Shown here: piece by piece, positions 46,001-56,851 of the stretch
Numbering within the stretch: the first letter of the stretch is position 1
Layout: each line of letters starts with the position of its first letter
Source: Copromyces sp. CBS 386.78
Lineage: Eukaryota; Ascomycota; Sordariomycetes; Sordariales; Sordariaceae
Length of the DNA: 64,000 nucleotides
Reading direction: 5' to 3'
Assembly (NCBI GenBank): GCA_030685235.1
Contig: MU839106.1
Location: 1 to 64,000, forward strand
Notes under the pieces: model-generated
What the model was told of the DNA's origin: nothing
Databases searched by the model: none
The model's input: only the letters and a program-made list of their open reading frames with translations
Translations under genes and position numbers: made by a program

Positions 46001-47899
46001 TTCTTCGTTAGCGTAATTAATTACCTAAATAAAGTTAAGACTATTAATAGTATTTTACCGGGCTTAGAATCGTTTCGAATTATTATAAAAACCTCCCGTA
46101 ATATATTATGGTCCTAACAATTTAACTCTATTAAATCAGTATACGTAGCCAACGCTTTCGCGAAAAGGGATATTTAAATTAATCTATCTTATTACGTATT
46201 AAAGAATATCAATATATCGTCTTCGTTAGAAAGGTATATAAGAGCTAAACTTTATTCGACTTCCCCTTCAGTACCTAAAATATTTAAATTAATTTCGTCG
46301 AACGGTTTATATTCCTCGAAAAGAGCGACTTAAATACAATTTTTATAATCGCCGGCGCTTATTATATTTTCGAATAGGATACTAATACGAACGGCTTCAG
46401 CTAAGGCGTCCTCGAAATTACTATTTCGAAGCTTATCGATATCGATAATTATAATTATAATAAGTTAGTAATCTACAGCTTCTTTATTTTTATAAATATT
46501 CCCCGCTTACAATCGTCTTTATTAAATTTATTACCTTCCAATAATAATAGCGCGGTCGAAGAACTAACACTATTATTATTACCGGTACCGTCGTCGTCGT
46601 TATCGCCAAACCCGCTACCGAATATTATTCGAATCTCATTAACGTCAAATATTAGTACATTTTAATTAGCATCCTCGCAATTGTAATCGCAGTCAATTAT
46701 TTAAATATTACTATCGCTATTATCGGTAGTAGGGCTATTATTATTACTATTATCGGCGGGGTCACTATTATTTAGCTTTAGCTCTAGCTAATTCTAGCGT
46801 AGTCTAGCCTATATATTCTTAATTTACTTCCTACTTAGCGGTCTAAATTTTCGCAATATTTTAAACGTAATCGGTACTACTCCTAATTACACGGCGTCTA
46901 GCGAAATAATAATATTCCGATTTAAATAAAAAATAATCGACGGGAGGCGGGGAATAATCGATTTCGTAGTATCTAAAAGCCTAGAGTACAAAGTTAGTAG
47001 GGGGGGAGGCAACCGTATCGTCCGAACTTTATTTTTCACCGAAGCGACCGTTTATACATTATATTTCTACTAATTATTACTATTTAATAGAAGTAGCCTC
47101 TACCGCGTTTAACTATTTATTCGCGTTTACTATTTACTACAACAGCTATTTACTATAATTAGAAATCGATTTCAAACCCTATCGAACCAATTCGTCCCAT
47201 AAATACCGTATATAAATCTAATTAATTCTATATACAAATTTTCCTCTTCCTAAAATCGGGCTCGCTTCAACTACCACTTTCGGTAAATAAGCAAGTAAAT
47301 AGGTAAATAAGTAAATAAATTACGTAAAGCACACAAAGTATATAAAATATATAAAGTACGTACGCACCCCTCTCAACTATATCTAAGAATACTAATAACG
47401 AAGGCAATAATACTCCTCCCTAACTATTACGTACAGTAGGTGGCGTTACTAGGAGAAAGCGCAAACCTCGTTATCGTAACGTAAATTTTAAAATATTTAT
47501 AAATATAATAAAAGTAATTTATCGAATATATTAATATAATTTATTCGTAAATTCGAGAATTTAATATACACCCCTTCATACAATATATATAAGCGTAGCC
47601 AAAAGTATCCCCGGCAGTATCCGCGTCAAAATTACGCGAATTATAGCCGGCAATACCCCAAAATCCCCTACCTCCGCCCAACCGTTATACTACTAATAAA
47701 GGAAGATCTATTATAAAAGGTAAAAAGGAAAAGGCAAAGGCGAAATACATTAAAATTATCCCTATTTATTTCCTAGAAATATAATTAACTAATATATAAT
47801 CGACTTAAAACTATAGCCTAAATTTACCCCTCTCGATTCCTACTACTCGATCGCGCGAATATTGCCAAAATAATTAACAATAAATACCAATTTAATTAC

Positions 47900-50800
47900 A
47901 ATTAGAAACTAGACCCTAATAAGCTAAACAACGAGGAATAGGGCCAAATAAAGAACGTAATCGATACTATACAACGTAAAATACTATTTATATATTATTA
48001 TAACTATTTATCGCCGTCTATTATTTATAACCTTTACCCAAACGTTAATACTCTTATATTTACATTTTTCGAAATGTACGAATATACTAACGAACAATAT
48101 AGATACTACCTATATAAATTCCTATATAATAGGATATTCAAACTTATTATAAATTAGATCAAAGACTACCCAATAAACTTCCGCCTCTACAAATAATATA
48201 CCTTACCACAAGTCTTAAAGGAAAATAGAGAAATCAATAAAAACACTCCTAGATTTTCCAATATCAATATCGAATAAACTAAAAAATAGGTATATAACAA
48301 ATTCGACGGGTCGTTATATAACTCCTTCTTCGAATATATCGCCCCTATCCTAAACTAAAAAGAGAATTTCGTTATCGAAAGAAAAAATAAAAAGCTTCGC
48401 CTATACTATCTCAAACTCATTTATATTACTATACTACACAAAATAACCGAAATCTATATAGACGAACGTACTACAATAAATAAAAAAGGTCGTTAACTAT
48501 ACTAAATTTATAATAATAACAGCTAGCCGATTAATAAAACCGCCCGTAAACAATATAACAACAAGTACAACAAATTTACCACCCATACAAACTTAAAGGA
48601 TATCGAATTCGACTTATTTATTTAAAATAAGCCGGCTCTTATATAGAGTACCGCTATTCACTTTAAGCCGACCGAATATTAAGCAAAATATAGCACTATA
48701 AATTCACCGCCTCTATCGCTTTCTAATAGCAACAATTCTTCGTCAATATCTAATAAGGACCGTAACGAAAGGGAGCGTACTAATAAGGAACGTACTAACC
48801 GAAACTACGTCGAAAGAAGCGATAACGATCTATTTATTACCCCTAGCCTAAATTCTACTATAGAATTTATATTTAATTCGGTATTAAAGAGGAAATTACT
48901 ATCCCTAACCGACAATACCAATAAAATATTAAAGACGGCCGAATTTCGCGTACCGGTATTACCGACTCCTATCTATATTAATAATAAGGACTATAAATAA
49001 TTTAAATTAACTAACGAATAGGCGAAGGAATTTACTAAAATTTTAAAAAAAATCCGACCCAAGCCCGGTCAAAATATAAATAAGTAGAAAACCGAAGTAG
49101 CCAATTATATACTTAAAATATAAAGTTATATCGCTTTATTCGAAAATATAATATACAACCTACGTCATAATTTCAATATTAAAGAAATAAACACCACCAA
49201 AAAGACATTCGTACCGCCGCTTCCCGTCCCCTAAATTAAACCCGTCGTTAAACTAAGCCGATAACCGAAAAAAAGGTTTCGGAAATTCCTCTTCCTTCGT
49301 ATACTAAACCTCCCGCCAAATCTTTCCTAACCGAAAAAGATTTTTAGGGCATCAAAAAACCAGAATTCGAAATAACCGAATTATTCAATTATAAAGTCTA
49401 ATCGCGGCGGGATCTAGGGCATTTCTATACGTAAATAAATAATATAATAGCAATATTATCTCATAAATAACGGGTAGAATTCGATAATTAGTTTAAAGAT
49501 AACTAACCAAATATTTATAACTATTAAAAATTTATTAATAGCATTTACAAAATTATCCATTATATATAATAATTAGCCGGCCAACTTCGACCACTTACTC
49601 TAATTAGACTACCGAAAGACGACTATAATAATTATACTTATTCGCTAGCAAACGAACTTAAAGATTAATTACCAAATAATATTAGTAAAAGGCTCTTTAA
49701 CGACTAGAATAACTTTAAAAAATCGTACAACCTCAAAGCGTTACATTTCGATTTATCGTTATATATATAGCATTTAATATTCGAAAATTTATAAAAGCTA
49801 ATAAATAATATATTCGAGGAAATTAATAACTTCAATAAAATAAAGGCTATTAATATAGAAAAAATTATAGAAAATATCACTAACGAGGCAGAAGTTCTTA
49901 GCCTTCAAAATAACGACAATATAGAAATAGAGGAATTAAACGAATTAAATAAAGCTAGTCCTACTATTCCCAAGGTCGTCGTCGATATAAATACTAGGGA
50001 CGAATCCGATCCTAATATCAATATAAATGAAGTTAATCGGCATACCGAAATTACTCGCTAAGAAAAAGCACGCGAAGAAACTTTAAGGGCCCAATATCAC
50101 AAGGAGTTAAAAGAGGCAATTATTCGTACCAACGTATTTAGTAAGATAAAAAATGCTATTCCTATTAACGAAGAGGATACTATTTATATTGAGAAGTAGA
50201 AAGAGGACGTAAAGAAGGAAGTTAAGCGTTAAGCTATTATCAAAACGCAAATGGAGGCTTATAAGAAAAACCTTTTCAAAAAGTAGAGGGAGGAAGAAGA
50301 GGTAAAAGCTGCCCGCATTAAAAAGCAATAAGAGGAAGCTACTAAAATTACCCACCTTAAAAAGCAGAAGGAGGAGGAGGAAGCTACCCGTATTAAGAAG
50401 TAAAGGGAGTAAGAGAAGGCAAAAGCTACCCGTATTAAAAAGCAATAAGAAAAAGCTATAGAAGCTGCTTGTATTAAAAAGTAATAAAAAGAAGTTATTA
50501 AAGTTGCCCGCCTTAAGAAGTAATAAGAGGAAGCTGCTAAAGTTACCCGCCTTAAGAAATAATAAGAGGAAACTATTAAAATTACCCGCCTTAAGAAGTA
50601 AAGGGAGGAGGAGGAAGCAGAAATTGCCCGCTTTAAAAAGTAGAGGGAGGAGGAAGAGGTAAAAGTTACCCGCTTCAAAAAATAATAAGAGGAAGCTACT
50701 AAAGCTACTAAAACTACTGAAGCTACCCGCCTTAAGAAGTAGAAGGAGTAAGAGGAAGCCGACCACCTTAAGAAATAATAAGAAGAAATTGTTAAAGCTA

Positions 50801-50910
50801 CTAAAACTGCCGAAGCTGCCCGCCTTAAGAAGTAGAGGGAGTAAGAGGAGGCCGACCGCCTTAAGAAATAATAAAAGGTTAAAATTGCTAAAGCTATAGA
50901 GTAATCTTCT
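47900..50910 (+). pseudogene. Degraded coding region of element C with long coiled-coil repeat
   Basis: Plus-strand protein-like frame with TAA/TAG in place of CAA/CAG. About 48930-49300 reads VLPTPIYINNKDY, KILKKIRPKPGQN, NTTKKTFVPPLPVP. About 50190-50910 is a charged repeat of ~17-20 residues per unit (AARxKKQQEEEA type), which would form a coiled coil. In that repeat the second Gln codons are nearly all TAA or TAG, exactly the product of C-to-T change in CAA/CAG. The long minus-strand Leu/Phe-rich open frame here is its antisense shadow. No family was assigned. Confidence 0.5.
50190..50910 (+). repeat. 51-60-bp imperfect repeats encoding (A)ARLKKQQEE-like units
   Basis: Blocks GCTACCCG(T/C)(A/C)TTAA(A/G)AAGNA followed by (A/G)GAGGAAG recur about a dozen times. 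They are in frame on the plus strand except for RIP stops. Confidence 0.75.
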
Positions 50911-52211
50911 CTATTAAGCCTGCTACCCGCCTTACCTCCTATCTAACCCGTTGCCCCCTCCGTTTTACTGTCCCCCGTTTTACCGTCGATTATAATATTA
51001 ATCAGAATTAATAATACTTCGACTTCTATATCGGCAAAAAAGTAAACCCTTCGTAAAAAGCCTTTATTCGCAACCCTAACGATCGTATTAATAGCCCGCT
51101 TAACTTCGGTATCGACTCCCTTCGGCCGTATATCGACGCGCTTAATCTCTCGTACTATAATAATTACTCCTGATATTACTACCCCGGGCCGTATATTTAT
51201 ACAATCCTAAACCCGTTGTAATTCTATATTTGCCAATATAACTAATACGCCTACTCTTAATAATGCTAGTAGCAATACTAATACTAATTCTATACGTAAA
51301 AGTAATCGTCGTCGTAGCTGTAGAGGACTTCCCGAATTTAAGGATTAACTTTGCGAATATATTTACAATATAGATGATTTTATAACCGATAGTTCAACTA
51401 ATCTGTTTAAATTTATTATTAGATAATTTACTTGCTTCTACGCAAGTTACTACTAGTATTAATAATTATACTATACGTAATGTATCCTATTATCAACTAT
51501 AGTAATTAATAGGTAATATATCCCTATATTAAAATATACTACAAAACGAAAATCAATAACAATATTAATAGTAAAATGTCAACCACACTAAAAACTATAA
51601 AGGGAGCATCTTAAAAATAATAGTATATTATTACGATACAAAGTCCAACGGGGGACGGGATGTTCCCGACTATTAACTCTATAATATTAGAAAAGCAGAA
51701 AGAAATTTGAAAACGGTTCGTATATTTTAGTTGCCTTATATACAAGTTAATACGTTGTATTATACTATTTTATATTAAAGTATTTCGCGATATTGTAATT
51801 GTATTATACTATTCTATATTAAAGTATTTCGATATTATATACCCGAACGACGGTTTATTTATTTACCCCTAAATAAAATTTACCCTAAGCTAACTTTAGC
51901 ATTATATATAATCGCTAAAAGTCTTAACTATACAATAACGTATATTTTAGCGACGGGATCTATCGCAAAGTAGAATATAGACGGGCCTTTTTACAATGAC
52001 CGCTATAGTTAATTGTTGCACTTATATATTTAGCGAGCGACTCTAATAATTATCGTAAAAAAGCCCGTGTATTCTACGATAGATTGCTAAGATTATGTGC
52101 TGCAATTAAGACTTTTAGCAACCGTCTATAATGTATATAAAATGAAACCGAATAGACCAATCAGCTTCTTCCTTCAGCCAACAAAGCCTAGAAATCTAAC
52201 ATGCCTTGTTA

Positions 52212-52890
52212 ATTCAATATGGCTTATTCCGTTAATAACGCCTCTATACCTTATTAAGGCTTAGAAGGCCTGTTAACTAGCAGGTTTTCCCGCTACGGTA
52301 TTTGATGCACATCCACTTCCAGTCCTGCATCTCCCACACAGATAAAGACCCCGCGGTCCCCGGCTGATCGTTTCTCTCAACTGTTCCTCACCCAATTTGC
52401 ACTCTTCCTCTTCTGTCACAATGAGTTCACATCTTCATGGCAATTTTCACGCAGCCATCTTTCACTGCGATACACGCCCACACTGGCACACACTGGCACA
52501 ACTCTTCTTCTTCTCCAAGTCTCCCCTGCGTCACGGGGGCCTGGCCCCTGCTCTCTCCACGATCCTTGGCCGCTCCTCTCGGAAAAACCTTTCCAACCAA
52601 ACCTCCCTGTACAGCCAGTGGAAGGCTTAAAAACAGCCTCCACAAGGATGGAGTGATTGGCATCGTCCCATGAGTCCGTACTCAAGGTCAGTTGGGACTG
52701 TCGTCCGCTCAGCGAGCAGCGCGGTCTCTGGGTATGTCCATCAGATGGTACTCTGTTTGCCTTTTCGTTTGTTGTCTTGCTAACACCGTGTCGACAACAA
52801 CAGCATGTGGGAAAGCGCAGATGGGCAAGCAGAAGCACGACTACCGGCACTTAGAGCAGCCCCGCTGCCTAAGGTATCGACGACTGATTA
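52212..52890. other. Sequence right of element C with a possible small ORF
   Basis: A plus-strand frame from ATG 52421 (context CTGTCACAATGAG, a good Neurospora-like start) encodes MSSHLHGNFHAAIF and ends at 52630 (69 codons). It has no recognised domain and no neighbouring splice sites that extend it. I regard it as possible only. Confidence 0.3.
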
Positions 52891-52895
52891 GTGAT

Positions 52896-53547
52896 CGAGC
52901 TTTGGGCAAGATGCTAGACACCTTGCAAACCAAAGTTTGGTTTGCAAGGTGTCCAGCCCAAACCACTCCCACGAACCCGTCCTCCAGGCGCGCAGTTTAG
53001 CAAGAAGTCCGACAACTCGATCGATCTGCCTGTCCTGGCAGCAGCATAACACACCAGCGGCGGCAGCGTAAGTGAGCATATATCCAGTCCTTCCTCAATC
53101 ACATTTGGTCTTGTACCGATGCTGACCTGACCTTTCGACTTCGTTGGACAGGCTTGCTATAACTAGAATGTTGCCAGAGCATTCGAGCTCCTGATCGAGA
53201 CGGTGCACTCCCTCAGCCACTATGTCAAGAACGCCCGCGACAGGCGGGTGCCAATCGTTGATCCTGAGGAGGAAAGGAAGCGTTTCGAGAAGGCCAAGGC
53301 AGAGTTGTTGGCTGCAAACGCGGCGTTTGATTTGAAGATTCAACACTTCTTCTTTCTCTTCTCCTGTTCTTGTTCTTGTTCTTGTTCTTGTTGTTGGTGT
53401 TGCTGTTGCTGTTGGTGTTGCTGTTGCTGTTGTTGCTGTTGTTGCTGTTGTTTCTGTTCCCTTCTTGTTATCCAACAGGTAGATAGTAAGGAAATGGATG
53501 TGCTTTCCGTAGCTCTCGAAACGTCTTTCCCATTTGTGATCAAATAA
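52896..53547 (+). CDS. Hypothetical spliced gene, 5' end unresolved
   Basis: The frame 52896-53067 (ending ...SWQQHNTPAAAA) joins AFELLIETVHSLSHYVKNAR across a 110-bp intron, 53068-53177 (GTAAGTGAG donor, TGCTGAC at about 53119, CTATAAC near 53158, CCAG acceptor). The second exon continues DRRVPIVDPEEERKRFEKAK into a charged helix, then a TTG/CTG-repeat tract that would encode Cys/Trp and looks unnatural. That tract may be part of a further intron ending at the CAG near 53477. The ATG is not identified, and the upstream exon includes half of a perfect hairpin. No function is recognised. Confidence 0.4.
52917..52953. repeat. Perfect 37-bp hairpin (18-bp arms, 1-nt centre)
   Basis: GACACCTTGCAAACCAAA, one G, then its exact reverse complement TTTGGTTTGCAAGGTGTC. 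Such a perfect palindrome is unusual in this DNA. Confidence 0.95.
53365..53456 (+). repeat. (TTGTTC)n / (TTGCTG)n microsatellite
   Basis: Four TTGTTC units, then TTGTTG/GTGTTGCTG units; T/G-rich on the plus strand. It lies in the second exon or a later intron of the preceding gene model. Confidence 0.9.
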
Positions 53548-54300
53548 GTTTCATCGCTGACACTTGCGTACCTTTTTGTGATTGTTTACTCCATTCACTT
53601 CGACAAACGGGCCGGGGAACGCCATTATGGCCAGTATGTATGGCCGGAGCTGTGTTGACAGACATCTGCGTAGTGAGGACTGGGTTCTCTCAGGTTCGGC
53701 GTGGTGGTATGAAACCATCTTCCAAATCCCGACAGGATTTCGCAGTGTTGGTGGATGGCTGTTGATGCGTATTGGTACTGGGATTGTATGCTGACTGGAC
53801 CGGGAGTTACAACGAAGGGCTCTTTGCCGTGAGTTTGCGGGCTGTAAATTTGTGAAAGGCTGGAACTTACACGCCCGGAGCTTTGTAGTTCTCAGTGTGG
53901 TTGATATCATTTACTACCGGCAAGTGCACCAACGACCCCGCCCGAGGCATTGGGTCGCATCTACATGCATCTGCGGTTTTTCCTGGACTTATGCACATGT
54001 AGGCTGCGGGAAAAATGCGGAGGATGAGGAGGGGGGCGGACATACCTCTTGTTCGGACATCCGGCATGCATGCAGTCCGGATATAGACGAATGCTCTAAG
54101 ACCCCGCCAGCATGGAACTGGAAGATAAAGAACGAGAAGTACATAACCTGCTTCCATTCATCTGTTCTTTCACATTTCACTCTTTCTTTTCTTCCATCTT
54201 CCAACAAGCATTCATGGCCCATCTCTTTGCCCAGAAGGACATATCGCAAACACCTCACTCTATTCTCATCACACTCTGTCTACACGCAACGACCTACACC
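53548..54300. other. Intergenic, leader of the next gene
   Basis: No domain-bearing ORF. A CT-rich stretch (54165-54290) before the ATG at 54304 resembles the pyrimidine-rich leaders seen at 35.4 kb. Confidence 0.4.
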
Positions 54301-54303
54301 AAA

Positions 54304-54684
54304 ATGCATTTTGTCCTGCGAGCGTGCATTCAGGTTATGAACGAGGTGCACCGGATCCTGTTCATGGTTATACCCAAGCTTCTGATGATCGTTTTGATGG
54401 CATTTGGGTTGGATGGGCTTGCGCTCGGTTATGTGTTGGGATTTAACTTTGGAGTCGCAGATGAGGAAGACCGGCTTGAAGAGCTTTTGCTTGTCGGGAT
54501 TGAACTCCAACAACAAGTTCTGGCGCTGTTACAAATGGAAATCAATGAGCAAGTACGAGGCCAAGAGCCGCGCTTGGTGGCATGTGGCCTTTTTTTTTGA
54601 TGAGGCCATACTGGAGGTAGGTCAGCTCGCTATCCGGCGTGAGCTAGACCGTCGACGTCGTCGATTGCGTGGTGGGCCATTTTA
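54304..54684 (+). CDS. Small helical protein, possibly frameshifted at a T9 run
   Basis: ATG at 54304 in CACCAAAATGCA context opens MHFVLRACIQVMNEV, then a hydrophobic segment (HRILFMVIPKLLMIVLMAFG, ~17-36), then an acidic/amphipathic helix. In the present sequence it ends at TGA 54599-54601 directly after nine T residues (98 codons). If the run were eight T, the frame would continue to TAA at 54683 with DEAILEVGQLAIRRELDRRRRR and a basic end. Whether the T9 is real, a polymorphism or an error cannot be told here. No family was recognised. Confidence 0.45.
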
Positions 54685-55075
54685 AATGGAGATTTGAAGC
54701 ATTGCACGAGCGACAATTGAACATGGCATTGCGGCGCAAGAGCAGAGCGGAATATCATCATCAAAAACTTGAGCCATTTGATATCAAAAGGGGCGAGGGT
54801 TAGGGTCGTCTGTGTGATTTCCGGGCGTCGTCGTCTTGGCGTTGGGGTCCGCTTGTTCGGCCGGTTGCAATGATTGGCTCCGTTCAATGCAATTCGGGCC
54901 CGCTATCAACGTCCGTTCGTCCCGATCACAAACTCACCAGCACATCACGGCCATGCTCAGGAGTCTTGCTCGGCTTCATTTCCGGCGCAGCGCTTCCAGT
55001 CTTTTTCAAATTTCCGGATTCCTTTTGTCGCCATTTGCTGTAGCTCTTACAACCACAAACAATAGGTCCTGCAAA

Positions 55076-56392
55076 ATGTCGTCCTCCTGTTCCATCTCGC
55101 TTCAACCACCACCAGCGCCAGCCACAACGCGCCGTCCAACCGGTCCCGTTCCTTTTCTCGAATACCCATCCCCCAACGCCACAAGTGCCAATATCAGCAG
55201 CAATAGCAGCACAACAAAACCAAAGCGCTACCTCCTCTTCTTCATCTCCGGCAACCCCGGCCTAATCGACTACTACGCCCCTTTCTTCAGCCACCTGCGC
55301 TCCCTCCTCAACGAACTCGAATCCAAGTCCTTCTCCTCAGCCTCTCCAGGACAACAACCCATCACCTTCCACATCTACGGCCAGAACCTCATCGGCTTTT
55401 CAGACTCCGACCATGCCCCCTTTGCCCCAGGATCCCCAGAAACTGAACCTTTCGTCCTGGAAGAACACATCTCCCATCTTTACTCCTCCCTCTTGGACCT
55501 GAACCAGAAATCCGGCGGCTTCGACCAAATCATCCTAGCAGGCCACTCAGTCGGCAGTTTTTTGGCTTTGGAAATCCTCCACCGCTCCCTCCAATCTTCT
55601 TCTTCTTCTTCTCCTTCTCTGCAGCTGCCAATATCAACAGCCCTCCTCCTCTTCCCCACCATCCACCAAATGCATCTCTCCCCTTCCGGCCTACACCTCT
55701 CGCGCATCCGGTCCATCCCTTTTCTCAACAACTACGCGCATGTGCTGGCCAAGTCCTTTGTCGATTTAGTACCCGGGTTTGCCCTGCGGTGGATTACGCG
55801 CCGGGTATTGGGCATGTCAGAGCATGGAAGCGAGATCACGACCAAGTTCTTGCAGAGCAGGGATGGGATCTGGCAGGGGATACATCTGGGGAAGGATGAG
55901 ATGGGGGTGATTAGGGATGGGGAGGGGCGGTGGGGGTGGTGGTCATCATCGCCAACATCCTCCTCCTCCTCTACCGAGCAGAATACCTCTATGGGGGATG
56001 ACGGGGCAGAAGTGGTAGCCAAAGAGATTGAAACGATCGAATCAGACTGGGAACAACTTGAAGTTGATCGTCGAATCCGTCGGGAGCACACAAACACACA
56101 GAATCAGGAACACTGCGAGCAGCGTCAGGGCCAGGGCCAGATACAAGGGAAGGCAACGGAAAAGCCAAGGTTCTTCCTCTACTTTGGCCAAAATGATCAC
56201 TGGGTGGCGGACAAATACCGAGATGAGTTCATTGAGCGACGTAAAAGGGAGGGACATACGGGCAAGGAGGGAGGGACGAAGATCGTGATTGATGAGGACA
56301 GGATCCCGCATGCTTTTTGCATTAACCATAGCGAGCAGGTGGCGGAGAAGGTTAGGGTTTGGATGGAGGAGGCTTTGGACTTGGAGGGGTAG
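55076..56392 (+). CDS. Lipid-droplet-associated hydrolase (LDAH family)
   Basis: 438 aa from ATG 55076. Its context GCAAAATGTC fits the Neurospora consensus better than the in-frame ATGs at 54836 and 54953, so the longer 518-codon frame probably includes leader. Alpha/beta-hydrolase features: the family block LLFFISGNPGLIDYYAPFF (53-71), nucleophile elbow GHSVGS with S158, acid D374 in GQNDHWV, and base H412 in IPHAFC. These match LDAH (DUF2305-type) serine hydrolases, which bind lipid droplets and are linked to sterol-ester/triacylglycerol turnover. A Ser-rich insert (173-182) and a long linker at 285-362 (Ser, Glu, Gln-rich) sit between the catalytic blocks and add length relative to animal members. 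There are no introns. Stop is TAG at 56390. Confidence 0.9.
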   Translation: MSSSCSISLQPPPAPATTRRPTGPVPFLEYPSPNATSANISSNSSTTKPKRYLLFFISGNPGLIDYYAPFFSHLRSLLNELESKSFSSASPGQQPITFHIYGQNLIGFSDSDHAPFAPGSPETEPFVLEEHISHLYSSLLDLNQKSGGFDQIILAGHSVGSFLALEILHRSLQSSSSSSPSLQLPISTALLLFPTIHQMHLSPSGLHLSRIRSIPFLNNYAHVLAKSFVDLVPGFALRWITRRVLGMSEHGSEITTKFLQSRDGIWQGIHLGKDEMGVIRDGEGRWGWWSSSPTSSSSSTEQNTSMGDDGAEVVAKEIETIESDWEQLEVDRRIRREHTNTQNQEHCEQRQGQGQIQGKATEKPRFFLYFGQNDHWVADKYRDEFIERRKREGHTGKEGGTKIVIDEDRIPHAFCINHSEQVAEKVRVWMEEALDLEG

Positions 56393-56768
56393 ACTACATG
56401 TAGATTGTGGCGGAAAAGATTTGGGCCGGTTCACATCGATTGGGTTATTGCATTCCTTGCTAAGTAAGGCGTGCGAGGACGGTTCTGGCGGTTAACAGGG
56501 GACGGCATAGAGGTACCTTAGGTATAGAGGTAATAGAGAGGCACCCTTGAATGAACGGTACCTACCTAAGGCATCTCAAACTCGTAAGGATGGAGATATC
56601 GGACACAATAAACATTAGAGGTAATTTTGCCACAGGGGAAAGTTCAAGCTGTGAAAGACTGGACCATAAATCCAGATGCTTGGAATAATGATACAGCCCT
56701 TTGAGTGCTTCCATCATTCTTGACAACAGCTATCACATCCAGCTCCAAACACACCAGGCGGGTTTAGC
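56393..56768. other. 3' flank of the hydrolase gene
   Basis: Unique sequence with repeated GGTACCT/AGAGGTA motifs (56510-56570) forming short inverted pairs. No gene was seen. Confidence 0.4.
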
Positions 56769-56851
56769 TAAAATTGCGTTCGGTCGCCCAGTATGCCAGT
56801 AATAGTAAGGAAGTTTATATGGCAGTAAGTAATAGTATACTATTATAATTT

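Larger units (their letters stand above)
40121..52209. mobile_element. Element C: ~12-kb RIP-degraded island bounded by inverted repeats
   Basis: The left end (40121 inward) and the right end (52209 inward) share, in opposite orientation, ACAAGGCATGTT and then TAGGCTTTGTTGGCT and CTGATTGGTC. A block AAGCCATATTGAA lies inside the left end but outside the right ACAAGGCATGTT copy, so the exact termini are ambiguous. TA dinucleotides flank the ACAAGGCATGTT copies. The interior is AT-rich with long nonsense-ridden frames: minus strand about 43.5-46.0 kb and plus strand about 47.9-50.9 kb. The superfamily was not determined. Boundaries are by eye. Confidence 0.55.

Noticed and set aside
50107..50766. 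219-codon Leu/Phe/Ser-rich minus-strand ORF
   Set aside because: It is antisense to the degraded Lys/Glu/Gln coiled-coil repeat. Its composition is the complement of AAG/GAG/GAA codons, and it stays open because RIP stops affect the other strand.
54836..55075. N-terminal extension of the hydrolase ORF
   Set aside because: The extension is open but lies in a leader-like region. The ATG at 55076 has the better start context and directly precedes the conserved part. Weak in-frame starts upstream are not excluded.
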